Source: Margaritifera margaritifera | Taxonomy: Eukaryota > Mollusca > Bivalvia > Unionida > Margaritiferidae | Direction: 5' to 3' | Assembly (NCBI GenBank): GCA_029931535.1 | Contig: JAQPZY010001659.1 | Span: forward strand, 4,346,001-4,410,000 | Length of the DNA: 64,000 nt | Shown here: piece after piece, positions 34,076 to 46,575 of the stretch | How the letters are laid out: each line of letters begins with the position of its first letter | Position numbering within the stretch: position 1 is the first letter of the stretch | Position numbers and translations under genes: made by a program | The notes under the pieces: model-generated | Told to the model about the DNA's origin: nothing | Databases searched by the model: none | Seen by the model: only the letters and a program-made list of their open reading frames with translations

Positions 34076-35455
34076 ATCCAAAGAGCCAGATTAGACACCT
34101 TTGTGTAATTCAACTTTTTCTAAATCAAGTTAACTTAAACCTAAGATGAAATAAGGATGTATTGTCTCGAGTGTGATTTGTTCAAGACTACAATTTATCT
34201 TACAAGACTGTGGTCTAAGTGGAGTGTCATGTGATGCCGTTGGTGGCAAATGTAAGGTTCAAAGAGAGGGACTCAGTTGCCATTCTCATAACAAATTGAG
34301 CTTCTTTCATATGTTTGAGATAGAATACTTTATACAAACAAATAATTATTTCATTTGTAAAGACCAATTTTACTACATTTTGGTGTACTTTTTCATATTA
34401 AAATTGTTTTGAAAAATGCAAAAGTTTAAATTTCTTGGTTGTTGCTTTGGAAGTAACATGCCCAAAAGAGTGTAAAATGGTACTTGTGTTCTCGCAATAA
34501 ATGGTTCCGAAGAACTGATATCATCTAAGTTGAAATATGAGAAGTTCTGAGATCCATCATAGATTTGCGGAAATTAAAAACTGCGTATATAATAGTTGCC
34601 TTAATATTGTCATACACACTTTGAAACTGGAAAGAGTCTTATAAACTCATTTGTATGTTCATTTCCAAATGTCAGAAGATGTCAGAAGATATTTAATCTG
34701 TTGAGAATTACGAAGTTTAGATTCTGATGCCCCCAAAGCCATAATTTGAGAATATTCCTCAAAATTGACAGGAACAGGATCCACAATGTATGTCTTTATA
34801 TGGTTCTATGTGTCCTTCTGAATAGATAAATCAAACACTTTTATATAGAAAATGATCCCGTGCTAAGGTCCCATCATATTGCAAGAACTATACCAGTACC
34901 GCAGGGGTGAATAAAACACTTCACCGGTGATGAGTTGTTTAGTCGGACAAATTATGTCCGTCTGATCTCGTTTGACGAAATCAATTATAATAATTTGATT
35001 TACATGTAACATCTCGATTGCATGATCAACCGGTCATCTATCTTCCCCAATCAGTACTTGTTCCTCCACCAGCACATGTTCCTCCACCACCTCATAGTAA
35101 AACTTTTACCAAATCTGCTATAGTCAGAGCAACAGTTGATAATGTCATATTTAAAACTGTAACAATGGTGGCACTGCTACATCTTTTTCTTTAACGATCA
35201 GTTTAGCCTTTCATATAAAAGTAACTTCTATCGAACGTTTAAATGAATTTGTTTTCAATATTGATTGGAAAAATTACGCTCTAGATATGTTTTAAATGTC
35301 CAAGTGTTCCTGCAATACAGCCTTTCTCTTTTTTGGGCCTTTTTGTTTGTTTATATATTTTTTAATTTCCTATCTATCGTTGTCACACCTTTTAATATCT
35401 GATTTCAAAGATGATATTTGGAATTTACAATTTCCACATCATTTACAGAACCCCT
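34076..35455. other. AT-rich spacer
   Basis: No supported gene. A short + frame at 34200-34310 reads GVSCDAVGGKCKVQREGLSC, a cysteine-spaced stretch that could be an exon scrap, but no splice sites or partner exons were found. Confidence 0.45.
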
Positions 35456-35458
35456 TAA

Positions 35459-36164
35459 TTATCTTTCCTCGTGTATATTAAATAATCTTTTAGCTGAAAG
35501 TGTCAATTCTAAACTTAGATTTTTTCCATTGTAATCATCTATTATAGTCTCTGCTTGTAATACTTGGTGATCAAACAGTTCATTTGCGCTGATAGTCTCC
35601 ATGTCTGTTTCCTCGAGAACCTGTATTTGTTGCCTCGATATAACCATGGGTTCTAATTGATATTTAGGTGATGTTTTTTCTTGTAATGTAGGAGACACGT
35701 CACATTCGTGTGCAGGGTTATACAATATCTTTCGTTTTTACATTTGGTGAGATCCATATATTTCTTTCTTTTCTCAACCCCTAACGACCTAAGGAAGTTA
35801 CTTTCATTCTTGTGCGTAGCCACATAGTTAGGTACTAACATTTTACCAGGATTACCTATTTTGCAAATTTTTATTGATTTTCCGCCTACTTCACGGTAAT
35901 ACAATATTTTCCCTCAATCTTTTAATCATGCTTAATTTACTGATATTCTGCATCATCTATGTTTAAATTGTGTTCAACAAACATTTTGTATTCATCCGGA
36001 AAATCTTCAGATAAAGTAGTAGCAGCACCTTCTGGTGACAAGTTAGTTTGATTTATATATGGCTTGGTATTTTTTACTGATTGAGTGTATTCATAATCAC
36101 GTCTCGTGTAATCTTCAGGTATTTCAAAATCTTTATCAGGCTTACCACAAGCTGCCACTTGCAC
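35459..36164 (-). pseudogene. Decayed ORF cluster of unknown origin
   Basis: Three minus-strand ORFs lie end to end in different frames. The upstream one (36164-35937) contains SPEGAATTLSEDFPDEYKMF, the middle one (35904-35653) SLGVEKRKKYMDLTKCKN, and the third (35725-35459) ECDVSPTLQEKTSPKYQLEP. Composition is consistent across them and the breaks look like single frameshifts or stops, so one ancestral protein is likely. I do not recognise a domain. The surrounding AT-rich (TA)n-filled DNA with other decayed ORFs (36190-36480, 38880-39460, 40150-41095) suggests one large inserted or foreign-derived segment. Confidence 0.45.
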
Positions 36165-36189
36165 ACTATTTATATGGCAGATAAACAGC

Positions 36190-36660
36190 GTGAAAAAGAA
36201 TTAGGTTTTATTTCAGATTAAAATAACAGTAGCCTCACTTTCCCTAAAATTGAAGAATACAATCAAGAATTGAAAATTAGTTAAGCAAATGGAACATACA
36301 AAGAGATAACTAACTGACAAGGAGTTGAAGAAAAGAGATGAAAAACAAATCAAGAAAACATATGAAATATTTGTCAATGTAAGAGCTGCTAAAAAAGACA
36401 TTGTCATTTGTTGTGATCCAAGCAGCAACATCTTTGATTAGTACATTTCTACCAGTTGATAATCTGAATAAAAGAAGATTACATGAAATCAAATGGTCTT
36501 AAATACTTTGCTCGTTTTTTTTCTTCATTAATGTTGGGATTACCACTATCAGTACTAAGTGCTAATTTAATAATTATGAACACAATTATTTCAATAAAAG
36601 CGAAGAGGTAAAAGAAAACACAGACAAAAATAAAGAAATGTGTACAGGACTTTTTATGAT
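36190..36660 (+). pseudogene. Possible decayed coding region, charged helical
   Basis: With stops and shifts the + strand reads FPKIEEYNQELKI, TDKELKKRDEKQIKKTYEIF and VNVRAAKKDIV, a helical, charged pattern. The minus ORFs on the opposite strand are hydrophobic shadows of it. No family was recognised. Confidence 0.3.
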
Positions 36661-36834
36661 CCATGCATTTGTACCTTTGGCAACGATTGTAAGAGCTGTT
36701 ATTTTAACTGGAGTGTCTGTCTACTACATAGTAAGGTTGTTGAGTAAAACAAGAGAAGAGACATGAAAAACTAACAAACATTATACTGCACCTCATCAGT
36801 GATAAAGTAACTTTTGTCGTGTCCTGTATTTTGC

Positions 36835-36851
36835 TGGGGGGGGGGGGGGGC
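36835..36851. repeat. Poly-G run
   Basis: A run of about 15 G within 'tgctggggg...gctcc'. Confidence 0.9.
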
Positions 36852-37332
36852 TCCACCTTTTGTGGTATTCTTTCTTGTACTCTTTTATGTGTCCATTTTC
36901 TGTTGTGCTCAGGTCGACAAGGTTTACAATAACCACTAGTTTAACTAAATTCAGTAACATTCTTTTAAACGGTATATTTTTAACATGCATTAGTTTATAT
37001 GTTTCACTATTTTATTTTCTTTCATTTTGTTACTACTGTTGTTTTTCAACATGAGTACAAAACAAAATTATAAAGGTAGAAAAGATTATTAAAATAGGAT
37101 TGAATTTGAAGTAATCTAAATATGTTTGTTTTAACATATAAGTTTCTGAGAGATTAAAGAGATGGTGAACAAAGTAAATATATAGATAAAAATCAGTCTC
37201 AATCAAATATTTAAAAGGAAACTTTCAAAAGGAATACAGATCCACGTAAACTTGAATGTGGTATACAACTTGAAAAACGTTTCACAAGATTTAAAAAAAC
37301 AAAAACTGATGATGAAGGAAGTTCAAGCATGT

Positions 37333-37334
<2 letters not shown>

Positions 37335-37421
<87 letters not shown>
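37335..37421. repeat. (TA)n microsatellite
   Basis: About 43 TA units, uninterrupted. ORFs reading YIYIYI across it are artefacts. Confidence 0.98.
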
Positions 37422-37423
<2 letters not shown>

Positions 37424-37644
37424 CAAAGATCTGCAATAATAACTATAAAAAAACAACAACATCATGTAGAAATTACCTACGCACCACAATTGTTTTCCAG
37501 AGATGTTGTAAATAGTTTAACACAAAAAATGGAACAGCAAGCAACGCTGCAACATACCATCTTGGGATACTTGGTAATGTTGAAGCTAGATCTATTTCTG
37601 TTGTCATAGATGCAAGATTAATATATGCTTCTAGAAACATATTG

Positions 37645-37713
<69 letters not shown>

Positions 37714-37733
37714 TATAACCTGTATGATAATTT

Positions 37734-37821
<88 letters not shown>
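37645..37821. repeat. (TA)n blocks followed by (AG)n
   Basis: (TA)n at 37645-37709 with one 'gta' interruption, (AT)n at 37737-37770, then (AG)n to 37821. Confidence 0.97.
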
Positions 37822-37824
<3 letters not shown>

Positions 37825-37904
37825 GAAAGTGCTATCCCTTATCCCTGTGTCCGACAGGAGGATGCGTAATAATACGAAGTGAATTTTTAAATATGGAGAA
37901 AGAA

Positions 37905-38030
37905 TATTATCATAGAGGTTAGAGAAGTTTTAATTCGTACTCTACTGAGATTCAAACCTGGGTCCGCAGGTTACAGCACCCATCGCCTTGCGTGCACGCA
38001 CCAAACCCCATACCACCTCGACCAAATGTA
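37905..38030 (-). repeat. tRNA-like SINE fragment, inverted partner of 38505-38625
   Basis: On the minus strand this gives a pol III-like head, with 'ggtcgaggtggtatgg' as a weak A box and 'gtttgaatctcagtagagta' around a B-box-like 'gtttgaatc'. It matches the reverse complement of 38505-38625 ('cgtactctac.gagattc.aac' shared). A partial third copy starts near 38298 ('catacaggttagataatttt'). Confidence 0.6.
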
Positions 38031-38040
38031 TATATGTGTG

Positions 38041-38125
38041 TGTATGTATGTATGTATATATATATATATATATATGTATATATAGTTAGATAGATAGATA
38101 GATAGATAAACAGACAGACAGACAG
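38041..38125. repeat. Compound (TGTA)n(TA)n(GATA)n(CAGA)n
   Basis: Four successive simple repeats in 85 bp, running directly from the tRNA-like fragment. Confidence 0.95.
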
Positions 38126-38211
38126 ACCATATGGCAAATAGCAGTTAGTTTTAAGTGTGCTGGATCCAGCAAGGGATCGAGTGTGTCAGGGATTGATGAA
38201 GATAAATGCAA

Positions 38212-38287
38212 AAACTGACAACAGACAGTGCAAAACTAGTTTTTGACTAGCGTAGTTAGCAACTCGTATTGCACTGTCCGTTGTCAT
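38212..38287. repeat. Inverted repeat, ~18-bp arms
   Basis: 'tgacaacagacagtgcaa' at about 38215 pairs with 'ttgcactgtccgttgtca' at about 38268-38286, leaving a loop of about 35 nt. Confidence 0.75.
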
Positions 38288-38504
38288 TATTTTATTATCA
38301 TACAGGTTAGATAATTTTAATTCGTACTTTATAGGCATAGGCATTAGTATGTAGCAGACATACCCACATGTAGATCAAGTAATTAATTCTCATCTAAGTA
38401 CACAGTCCATCTGGATTCCTACTACAAAAATCAAGAAGTTATGTTTGTTACATACAAATGCCTATACCACCAACGTTGTAGCATAAATTTTTGGTGATGT
38501 GTGC

Positions 38505-38625
38505 ATGGTCGAGATGGTATTGGAGTTCGTGCCTGATCCGAGTTCGAATCTCCGTAGAGTACGAAATAAAATTATATAACCTGTATGATAATTAACCTGT
38601 ATGATAATAGTATTTATTCGTCTTT
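38505..38625 (+). repeat. tRNA-like SINE fragment
   Basis: A-box-like 'catggtcgagatggtatt' is followed after about 35 nt by the B-box-like 'gagttcgaatctcc', then 'gtagagtacgaaat'. Inverted partner of 37905-38030. Confidence 0.62.
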
Positions 38626-38733
38626 AAAATTTTGTTAATGTTATCAAGCATTCTCCTTTAGAATCCAGAGATAGCACTTTCCGCTCTGTTTGCGGTATAT
38701 TTGTAGTTCTCTCCATTCCCCCCTCTCTCTCTA

Positions 38734-38735
<2 letters not shown>

Positions 38736-38816
<81 letters not shown>
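38736..38816. repeat. (TA)n microsatellite
   Basis: About 40 uninterrupted TA units. Confidence 0.98.
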
Positions 38817-38818
<2 letters not shown>

Positions 38819-38879
38819 AAGAGACATTACCAACGAAATTACGAATGATTTGGTTAAAGAGATCCAAAATAACAGACGT

Positions 38880-39460
38880 ACAAAACAGTGTATGAGTGTT
38901 TTCACTGGGTAGGGGTTAGCTTAATTACCTATTCAGGTGGAAGCCGATGTACATGATTAGGAGTTGCATGACTAACAACAGGAATTATTATCACATTGGC
39001 TTTTATCGGGCTTGGTACGATATTACATGGGTTTGAGCAAAAACTTTCGGGGAAAAGTTGATATACATCAAAGTCTTAAACATGTTGAAATAGTTATCTT
39101 TGCTATTAATCAATTATGAAATAATATTAATGACATGATAAGCAAGGCAATAAATGAAAGCAAATATAGCCATTATAGTTAACGAGTGTAACAGATAAGA
39201 GATTATAAAGAGTGCAAATTGGAGGGAAAGTGTCTCATATATAGAGACAAGACTATGAGCAGTTAAAGAAAAGACTATTCTTACAGGCTGAGAATCAATT
39301 GAAGAAAAAGCTACAAACAGAAGTAAATAGAAAAATAAAACAATAATTCCTAAAATGCAAATGGAAAACTATATTGCGAAAGAAATAATTTTACCAATAC
39401 AGCTGATAATACAGAAATGCGTTAGACCAGTAAATAAAATTAGATTAAAGTTTTGAATGT
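38880..39460 (+). pseudogene. Possible decayed coding region
   Basis: Pieces such as VDIHQSLKHVEIVIFAI (about 39058-39108), LQAENQLKKKL and YIAKEIILPIQLIIQKC (about 39370-39420) are protein-like, but stops intervene. No family was recognised. It may belong with the other decayed ORFs at 35.4-41.1 kb. Confidence 0.25.
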
Positions 39461-39666
39461 TGCCGTGATGATGACGTTTCGTTTATGATCAAAGAAAACA
39501 TCTTGAACCAGTGTGTCATAGTCTCTTAGGTTGGATTATATTTGTTTTTATTTCTTTTTATGAAATAAAGATTTAGCCAAAACGTTCACCTCTAGAGAAA
39601 AATAGGCGACAAAACCAGCCAGTTCAGGTTCAGTCCTTATCAAAGTACAGACGTTCCAGGTTCGAC

Positions 39667-39847
<181 letters not shown>

Positions 39848-39955
39848 ATTGATTATCACCAGTTCTTTCATATAATTATGGGTCAGTATCTGTTTAAACA
39901 AAAATAATGCATTTTACTGTATTACAACAATCAAATAACAATGTATTTCCAGGTA

Positions 39956-39956
39956 G

Positions 39957-39999
<43 letters not shown>
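39956..39999. repeat. (ATC)n microsatellite
   Basis: About 14 'atc' units. The poly-Asp minus ORF over it is an artefact. Confidence 0.95.
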
Positions 40000-40000
<1 letters not shown>

Positions 40001-40088
40001 TTCAACATCGAATAGATTTAACCTTTTATTATAATCATTGAACATTATATTAATATAATCATTTCCAAGAGTCTTTACGCAGATGACT

Positions 40089-40137
40089 GTGTTTAATTTA
40101 GTGTTTAATTTAGTGTTTAATTTAGTGTTTAATTTCC
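40089..40137. repeat. 12-bp tandem repeat
   Basis: Four units of 'gtgtttaattta'. Confidence 0.93.
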
Positions 40138-40149
40138 AATTTAGCTGTA

Positions 40150-41095
40150 TCAATTATTTCAATAAATGCACTGGAATTGTGAAAGACGATTATTGACAGC
40201 TTTTAGCCTATCTTCCAAGTTTTTAACACCAGCTTTAAAGTCCTCGACTAACTTTTAATATATTCATCATTCTGTTTATTCTCATCATTTAATTCCTTCT
40301 GCAACTGTTGAATTTGCGATTGTAATGTATTGTAATTTTCTATGGACTTCTTTATTTCCTTCACGTCACACTCTTAGACTGATATGTCAGCATTTTTTTT
40401 TCCTCCAATGTTTCTACTACATTCTGCATGTTTTCTACAGGCCCTATGTTTCATTCGGCTCTAACAATTCATAAATCTTGTAAAGAAGTTGATATCATTC
40501 TTAATCTCTCGGTAAATAAATCTTGAGCATCTGAAACATTTTCCTTGTTATCATCTATTTACTTTTGCAGTTCTGAGAGTATATTAGATATTTCTGTGAT
40601 ACTCTGATCCACAACTGTCAATTTATTATTAACTTGTTCTCTGCGTGTTTTTATATCTTTCAAATTATTATCCTCCAATGTCTTACTTGTATTAAAGTCA
40701 ATACTTTTTGTACAAACCGTCAAGTAGCTGCATCGTGTTTTTCTGTAGGATGTGCAAGATTTGTAATACGGTTGTTGTTCAAGTTTAACTCATTGTTTAA
40801 TGATTGATGTGGTCCTTTATCTTTCTTATCTTTGTCAGTTTTCTCTATGAATTAAAAACTATACTCATTAGGACCAATTAAGAATATTTCTGTCATTTAT
40901 TGAACATGAATGGGCAATTTAGTGTCTGAGCTTGCATACTTTCCGAGCTTTGCGAGGTACACAATTTGCTTGAGATATTGTAACGATATATGTTATTTAT
41001 CATACCATTAAAATCTGTTACTTTCGAGTTTTTATGTTTAATTTTAATCTGTTTATAGTACCTCTTTGTAATTGTTTTAGGCACTATTAGCACCG
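40150..41095 (-). pseudogene. Decayed coiled-coil ORF with a fibre-like NNRITNLAHP motif
   Basis: On the minus strand, from the high side, an ORF (41093-40893) is followed by KTDKDKKDKGPHQS and NLNNNRITNLAHPTEK (about 40835-40745). Then come long heptad-like stretches such as VVDQSITEISNILSELQK and DNKENVSDAQDLFTERL (about 40630-40490), and LQSQIQQLQKELNDENKQND (about 40330-40270). Stops and shifts break it. The 'LN.NN..I.NL..P....DA.T' pattern is known from phage-type tail fibres and from proteins on some large eukaryotic mobile elements. That resemblance is by eye and does not prove origin. Confidence 0.4.
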
Positions 41096-42729
41096 GCTGA
41101 AATTAAATCACCGTGAAATACATTTTTAATAGGTATTTACTCTAATGAGGGATCGTAGCGAGTTATCTTCCTAATAGGTGGAGCCACAGGAAAACCGAGT
41201 CCAGATATTTCGTTCCCGTCGGGTTTTATCGTTCGCAGGAAATTTTTTAAAATCTTTTATTATCCCTAAGAATGTATGATTTATAATACATGTACATGTA
41301 TCAATGAAAACCAATAATGTGTTTGTTTTTTTTATATTCTCAGGTGAATCAAGAGAGATACTACGTTAGCACAAGAAGACACTAACATTGTAATTGGCTT
41401 CTTTTTTAAATTAATAAAAACAGTATCTCTTAATAATTTTGGACTCTTTCTGTTCAAACTTTAGCACCAACCTAGTATACATCAAATTTAATGCTATTAA
41501 CATAATTTTCTTATCCGCAATTTTTATTAAATACAGGGAAGTCCCAGGTTCCTCCTTATTCTCTCTCTGGGAAACTGTTCTATATAACCAGGAATGTGTT
41601 GAAGGGCTGTTAAACCAAATCAAAATAAAATTCAGTAAGAGCATAATGTATGGGCTAAATATCAAATTAATAAACCCATTTTAAATAAGAAGACATTGTC
41701 TTCATAATAAAGATAATAATACTCTGATAGTCGTAACCCAAATTATTTTTAAAATCTCAGTTAAAGTTGTGCTTTCTGTAACAATATGAAAATTCAATAA
41801 TCAATAAGTAAAATAAATCTGTGTACAAAGTAGACATCTTTTTTTTTAATTTAAAGTCCTGATGAAACTCCTCAATACTGTTTGTTTATCTCATCACAAA
41901 AAAAAACAACTTATGTTTGAACAGGAAACAAAAAAGTTATTGGGATCTGAAATAAAAATTAAGTCACAATATCAAATCTGACAGTACACAAATTTTATTT
42001 ATCCTGAATATTTATAGAATCACAAAATAATATCTACAATAAAGCTAACCATTCATTACAGTTTTGCAGTTGGTCTAGTAGTAAAAAAAATGTGAATGCT
42101 TGCCTTTATACACAAAATATATTTTAGCAATCACGACTTCTTCATTTGAATATGTAGTAAATACCAAACGATCACTCTATAACCTTTATCAATGTTTGAT
42201 ACACAAAGAAGCTGTAAAAAAGCACACAAAAAAAATATCTGTTTAAAATTGAAAATAAAAAGTTTCATGAAAATTAAGGCATGTTTAAAGAATAAATTAC
42301 CCCACCCACTAAATATCTAAAGGATTTTGTTTTAAAGCAAAATGAAGATGCTACCGATACTTTCTTTTGTTTGTAAAGCAGGAAGTAAACCGGAAGTAAT
42401 GTTGGACCGCTTTGTTCCTGCTGGCACCTATCAAAATAAAGGGACGCTACTGAATACGATCCCTTAGAGTAAGAACCGTTACAGTAATTCTTTGTATCGT
42501 TTAGTTGATCAAGAAAAATATGCAAGTTTTTAGGCTTCAAAAATACGCAAACTGTATTTGATTCGATAGATATATTTATTGTTTTCTGACTATTAAATCC
42601 TAGTAATTTAGAATTTAGAGTTGTAGTTATTATATACACAGTCTGGTTATTGCTGGAGTTAGTGAAACTTTAGAGTTATTTTCTGGCATTCAATATCTAT
42701 TCTTTCTTTGTTGTTGTTTTAAGAACTAA
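41096..42729. other. AT-rich spacer
   Basis: Contains a 121-codon minus ORF (42274-42639) with no recognised domain, atypical low-complexity flanks and no clear splice sites; treated as chance. No arrays. Confidence 0.5.
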
Positions 42730-42895
42730 TATCGAACTACTCACTATAGCCTTTCAAATACAATGTAGATCCAGAATAATATTAATACTTTTAAAAAGTA
42801 CCAACAGAGGACGCGAGTGAAATTGCATGAAACAGAGATGTTGATGTGTTTTCCATCCATGATATCAATCCAAATTTGGTGTGTGTCTGTGTCTC

Positions 42896-42926
<31 letters not shown>

Positions 42927-43280
42927 TGCTTATGAATGATTGTGACTTTTTGGATACAGATATAATTTTTGCTTCCAAAGATGTCTCTATTTTTAATGTA
43001 GATCATTGTTATCATGTTCATTTATTACACTATCTGCTAGTTATGTGCCAAGTTTGTGTACTCAAAGTCCACTTGGATTAGTGGAATTAAATGAAGTCTA
43101 TATCTGATTAGTCCTAGGTCAGCATTGCCCTATAGCCTATCAATTCCAATATAGATACAAGAAAAATATAGGTACTTTAGCCAAAAAAAAAATAAAAAAA
43201 TAAAAAATAGAGGACCCAATGAAATTGCATGAAACAGAGTTGTTACTGTGTTTCCTATCCATGAAATCAATCCAAATTAA
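42730..43280. repeat. Local direct duplication with (GT)n
   Basis: 42745-42872 ('ctatagcctttcaaatacaa' ... 'gaaattgcatgaaacagag' ... 'atcaatccaaatt') recurs diverged at 43130-43280, about 400 bp apart. A (GT)n lies at 42879-42926. Confidence 0.75.
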
Positions 43281-43362
43281 AAATTTCAATTCTTTCAATC
43301 TTATAATCGATCACAATGTGAAAGTCTGTGCTAAGAAAGAACCAACAGAATTGTTTAATTCT

Positions 43363-43386
43363 ATGTCTCGCCTGCTTCGCGAGACA
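43363..43386. repeat. Short perfect hairpin
   Basis: 'atgtctcgc' ... 'gcgagacat' with a 6-7-nt turn. It is absent from the paralogous place near 57790, so it is a local gain in A1 or a loss in A2. Confidence 0.7.
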
Positions 43387-44504
43387 TTGCCCAAAATCTT
43401 AGCATACCACTTTAGCAAAAAAAGTAGATCATTGCAACCATAATTGACTTTTTATGGCTGCTAACATAAGTGACGAAGGAGAATGCGCACATCACGTTTT
43501 ATGACCATCATTGAAGAAACTGTGCTACATGTCAATAAATAAATAAATCCATACGGCATGAAGAGTAATAGTTCAAGTTTTCTATGACCTTTTGACCTTT
43601 CCGACCCCGTTTTAGATATTTGGACTGTTAGGTTGGGGTCAGAGCGTATTCCCTGTCGAAAATATGGAATTCGCCGAAACTATACAGAAGCGGCATAGAA
43701 TGGTTGCCTGAACCGAAGGTTAGAAAAATAAAATACATGTATGTCACCTCTACTTACACGTACCTTCTGCCTGTGGTGATTTCAAATGTGAACACACACA
43801 TCCAATTTTATGACTGTATATACAAAAGTGTCTCGGATCACTCTGACTACTTCTGCCGATTGTTACTAGTACCTTCCAAGGACAACATACCATTTAGCAA
43901 TTACTAGATGGGACTGGTCTGCGGTATCTTGGAATTTTGCACATGGGACAGGACACAATGCAGTCTGATGTCTCTGCGCACCTAAAATTTTTCTGGAGTA
44001 CTTTGCCAAAGCAATTATGATCGCTGGACAAACGTAAGTACAGTATATTTTTAAATTGTTTTGCACGCGTATCGCCTATAAATTGAGCTGCTGACTTTAA
44101 AAATAACAATTTAAACAAGTCAGTTTTCGAGTGGACCACTTTGTCCAGTCAAACATATACTGTGTCGGATGAATGTGCACATGCATTATAAAATCCATGT
44201 CTGACTTGAGAAGGATAAAGAACAGATAAGATGAATTAGTTGAAGCAAATTATTGCTTTTCTTCTGTTTAGATCAGGTATATTGGTATAAAACTGCTGTT
44301 TTGCACGATTCGGTTGATCACCCTACCCCCTTAACTACGCATGCAGGGAAAGCAGAAAGGGGACATGATAAAAGTATGTGTTGGATACACTTTCCTCTTT
44401 ACATCGTACGTGGCGGGTAAACCATTTTCCTATTGTAGTCAACATTTCCCTTTAATCATGTAACATAGACAGTCCAATATTGTCGGGCACACTGTTCTAT
44501 TTGG

Positions 44505-46310
44505 TCACAGGCAGCTAATTATTGTATGAGCTCTTGAACCAGCCTATGTGGAGTGGTATATACCATACTTAAAAGAATTAAGGTCGCTGTTTTGGCTGAA
44601 AAAAATCAATGGAAAAATTAAAGTAATTTTTCAGAAGAAGCCTGCGTATGGGTAAATTGTACACATTAGACGGCGTGAACGTAACACCATTTTTTTTTTC
44701 ATCGCTGTCGCTGCAGAATTACTAACTGATGTAAACGGGGAGATCTCACCTGGCTGGATTTTTATAGTGGGCTTGCTAATTAAAATGCCGCATAATGCAT
44801 TTTCTCACCAGCGCTATTAATAATACGTGTCCCCCAAAACCTGTCTGTTGTAAATTCGAACACATAAATGTTTGATTAACAATTCTCGGCTTTCAAAAGT
44901 GGAACTATATAATTGCAATTATTAAAGTCTAGAGATGAAAAATGTACAGATCTTATACTAAAATTTGCATGAAAAAATATTGCATTTTTCCCTACTTTGT
45001 CAAACCGGGTACATCTACCAGGACAAAACCAGACCACTGAATGAGGTTGCATGATCACTATCTTTTAGGTGTCATATCTTGCTTCTGTAACTTTGCAATT
45101 TATTTATGATAATTTTTCTGCTTTTCTATAATTTTCATCCATTTTTTCAAATGTTTGACTGATTTTATTACGGATGGATCTCTCTCTGCCTCAGATACAA
45201 TGGCGCCAATGGTCGAGGAAACAGTTTCCTTTGATAATCGATAAAATATTTAACTTGGGATTTCATTAACACCGAAAGGGATCGCTTGGTTTTTCAAACG
45301 TGGGGACAATTGAAGCATGTGAAGAAGGAGGAGTAGGTTACAAGATTTACTTCCCATTTTTATGGCAATCATTGTACACGCACACCTTTCTTATAAACAT
45401 TTGCCAGACATCGCCCTCTAAAGGGAGAAAGGTTAATAATACCAATTTTACGCAAGCACATTCACTGATGTTGAGTAATATTTAGAGAAACACAAAAATA
45501 TATTATATCATCTTGGAACCTTTGGAACAATCCAGGAGTACCTCTCTTGGTCAGATTCATGTTGCAATGTGCGTTGAAATTCATTTAGCATAAGATATGC
45601 GCTACATATCAACAAAGGAAATGAAATACTTTTTTTTGGATACATTACGAAATTTCAGCGGAAAATGTTGTGTAAAATGTTATGAATTTATTATTTCAGC
45701 AGTTTCCCAAATTGAAATAATTTCCTCAATATCTTCAAAACGGTAATTGCGAGACAGCTATGCTTTTGCAGGGGGTTTGAAGGAAAAGTGCTGTTGACTA
45801 TGAATAATTATTATGAAAGTAACATTTGATTTTAGGTCACATGCAACTAATTATTTTATGAGCTACGGAATCAGCTTAAGTGTGATGGTATATTAAATAC
45901 CGCATTGAAAAGAATTAAGGTCGCTGATTTGCAGAAAATAATTACTGGAAAATAAACGTAATTTTCAGAAGAAGCCTGCGTATGGGTAAATTATACACAT
46001 TAGTAGGTTTGAACCTAAAACCATTATTATTGTATCGCTGTTGTCGCCACACATGTACTACTGGATGTAAACGGGGTGATCTCTTACGGCTGGATTTTTA
46101 TAGTGGGGCCAATACAAGGGAATTATTGTGAAAAACGAGAAGCGCAGGATATCATTTTCATCGATTTAAAAGTTTCCTCTCGGATAGATCATTCTTAAGC
46201 TGTAAGTGTGATTTGCCTATCTTACCACAAAAGTATATCAATTTGACCAAATATTAACGTTATGGTCTATGTAAATTGAATTAGTTGTCTGTGCCCATTT
46301 ACATTGTGCA
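44505..46310. other. A1-specific 1.8 kb with a ~270-bp direct repeat
   Basis: Absent from copy A2, where the flanking sequences join near 59190. 44505-44775 and 45833-46105 are diverged direct repeats ('gaattaaggtcgctg', 'cagaagaagcctgcgtatgg', 'ggctggatttttatagtgg'). No transposase or coding domain was recognised; the 60-codon ORFs inside are not supported. Confidence 0.65.
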
Positions 46311-46575
46311 AGCTGGGTATACCATTCTGCTATTAGAGTAAACATATATTGTATCAAGCTGAGACAGTCCATTAGAAAGTATTCTTTTGCTGTAAGAAGT
46401 AAAAAAACATCGCAGAAATACCCGTATATGTTATCTCTCAAATCTAATAAAGGGCGTCCTCTAACAAAATAAATGTATTGGAGATGGCTTCTTACTTGGC
46501 CAGTATTACACTTCCTAACTATTTACATTGCCTGTTGATACACATTCCTGTATCAAGCCAGGTGAAAAATATCCA

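Noticed and set aside
34173..34412. Cysteine-containing plus ORF (GVSCDAVGGKCKV)
   Set aside because: Short, without splice sites or partner exons; cannot be supported as a gene.
37252..38867. YIYIYI ORFs
   Set aside because: Translations of (TA)n tracts.
39914..40153. Poly-Asp ORF
   Set aside because: Translation of the (ATC)n microsatellite and the 12-bp repeat.
42274..42639. 121-codon minus ORF
   Set aside because: No recognised domain, no convincing splice or promoter context; likely chance, though not excluded.
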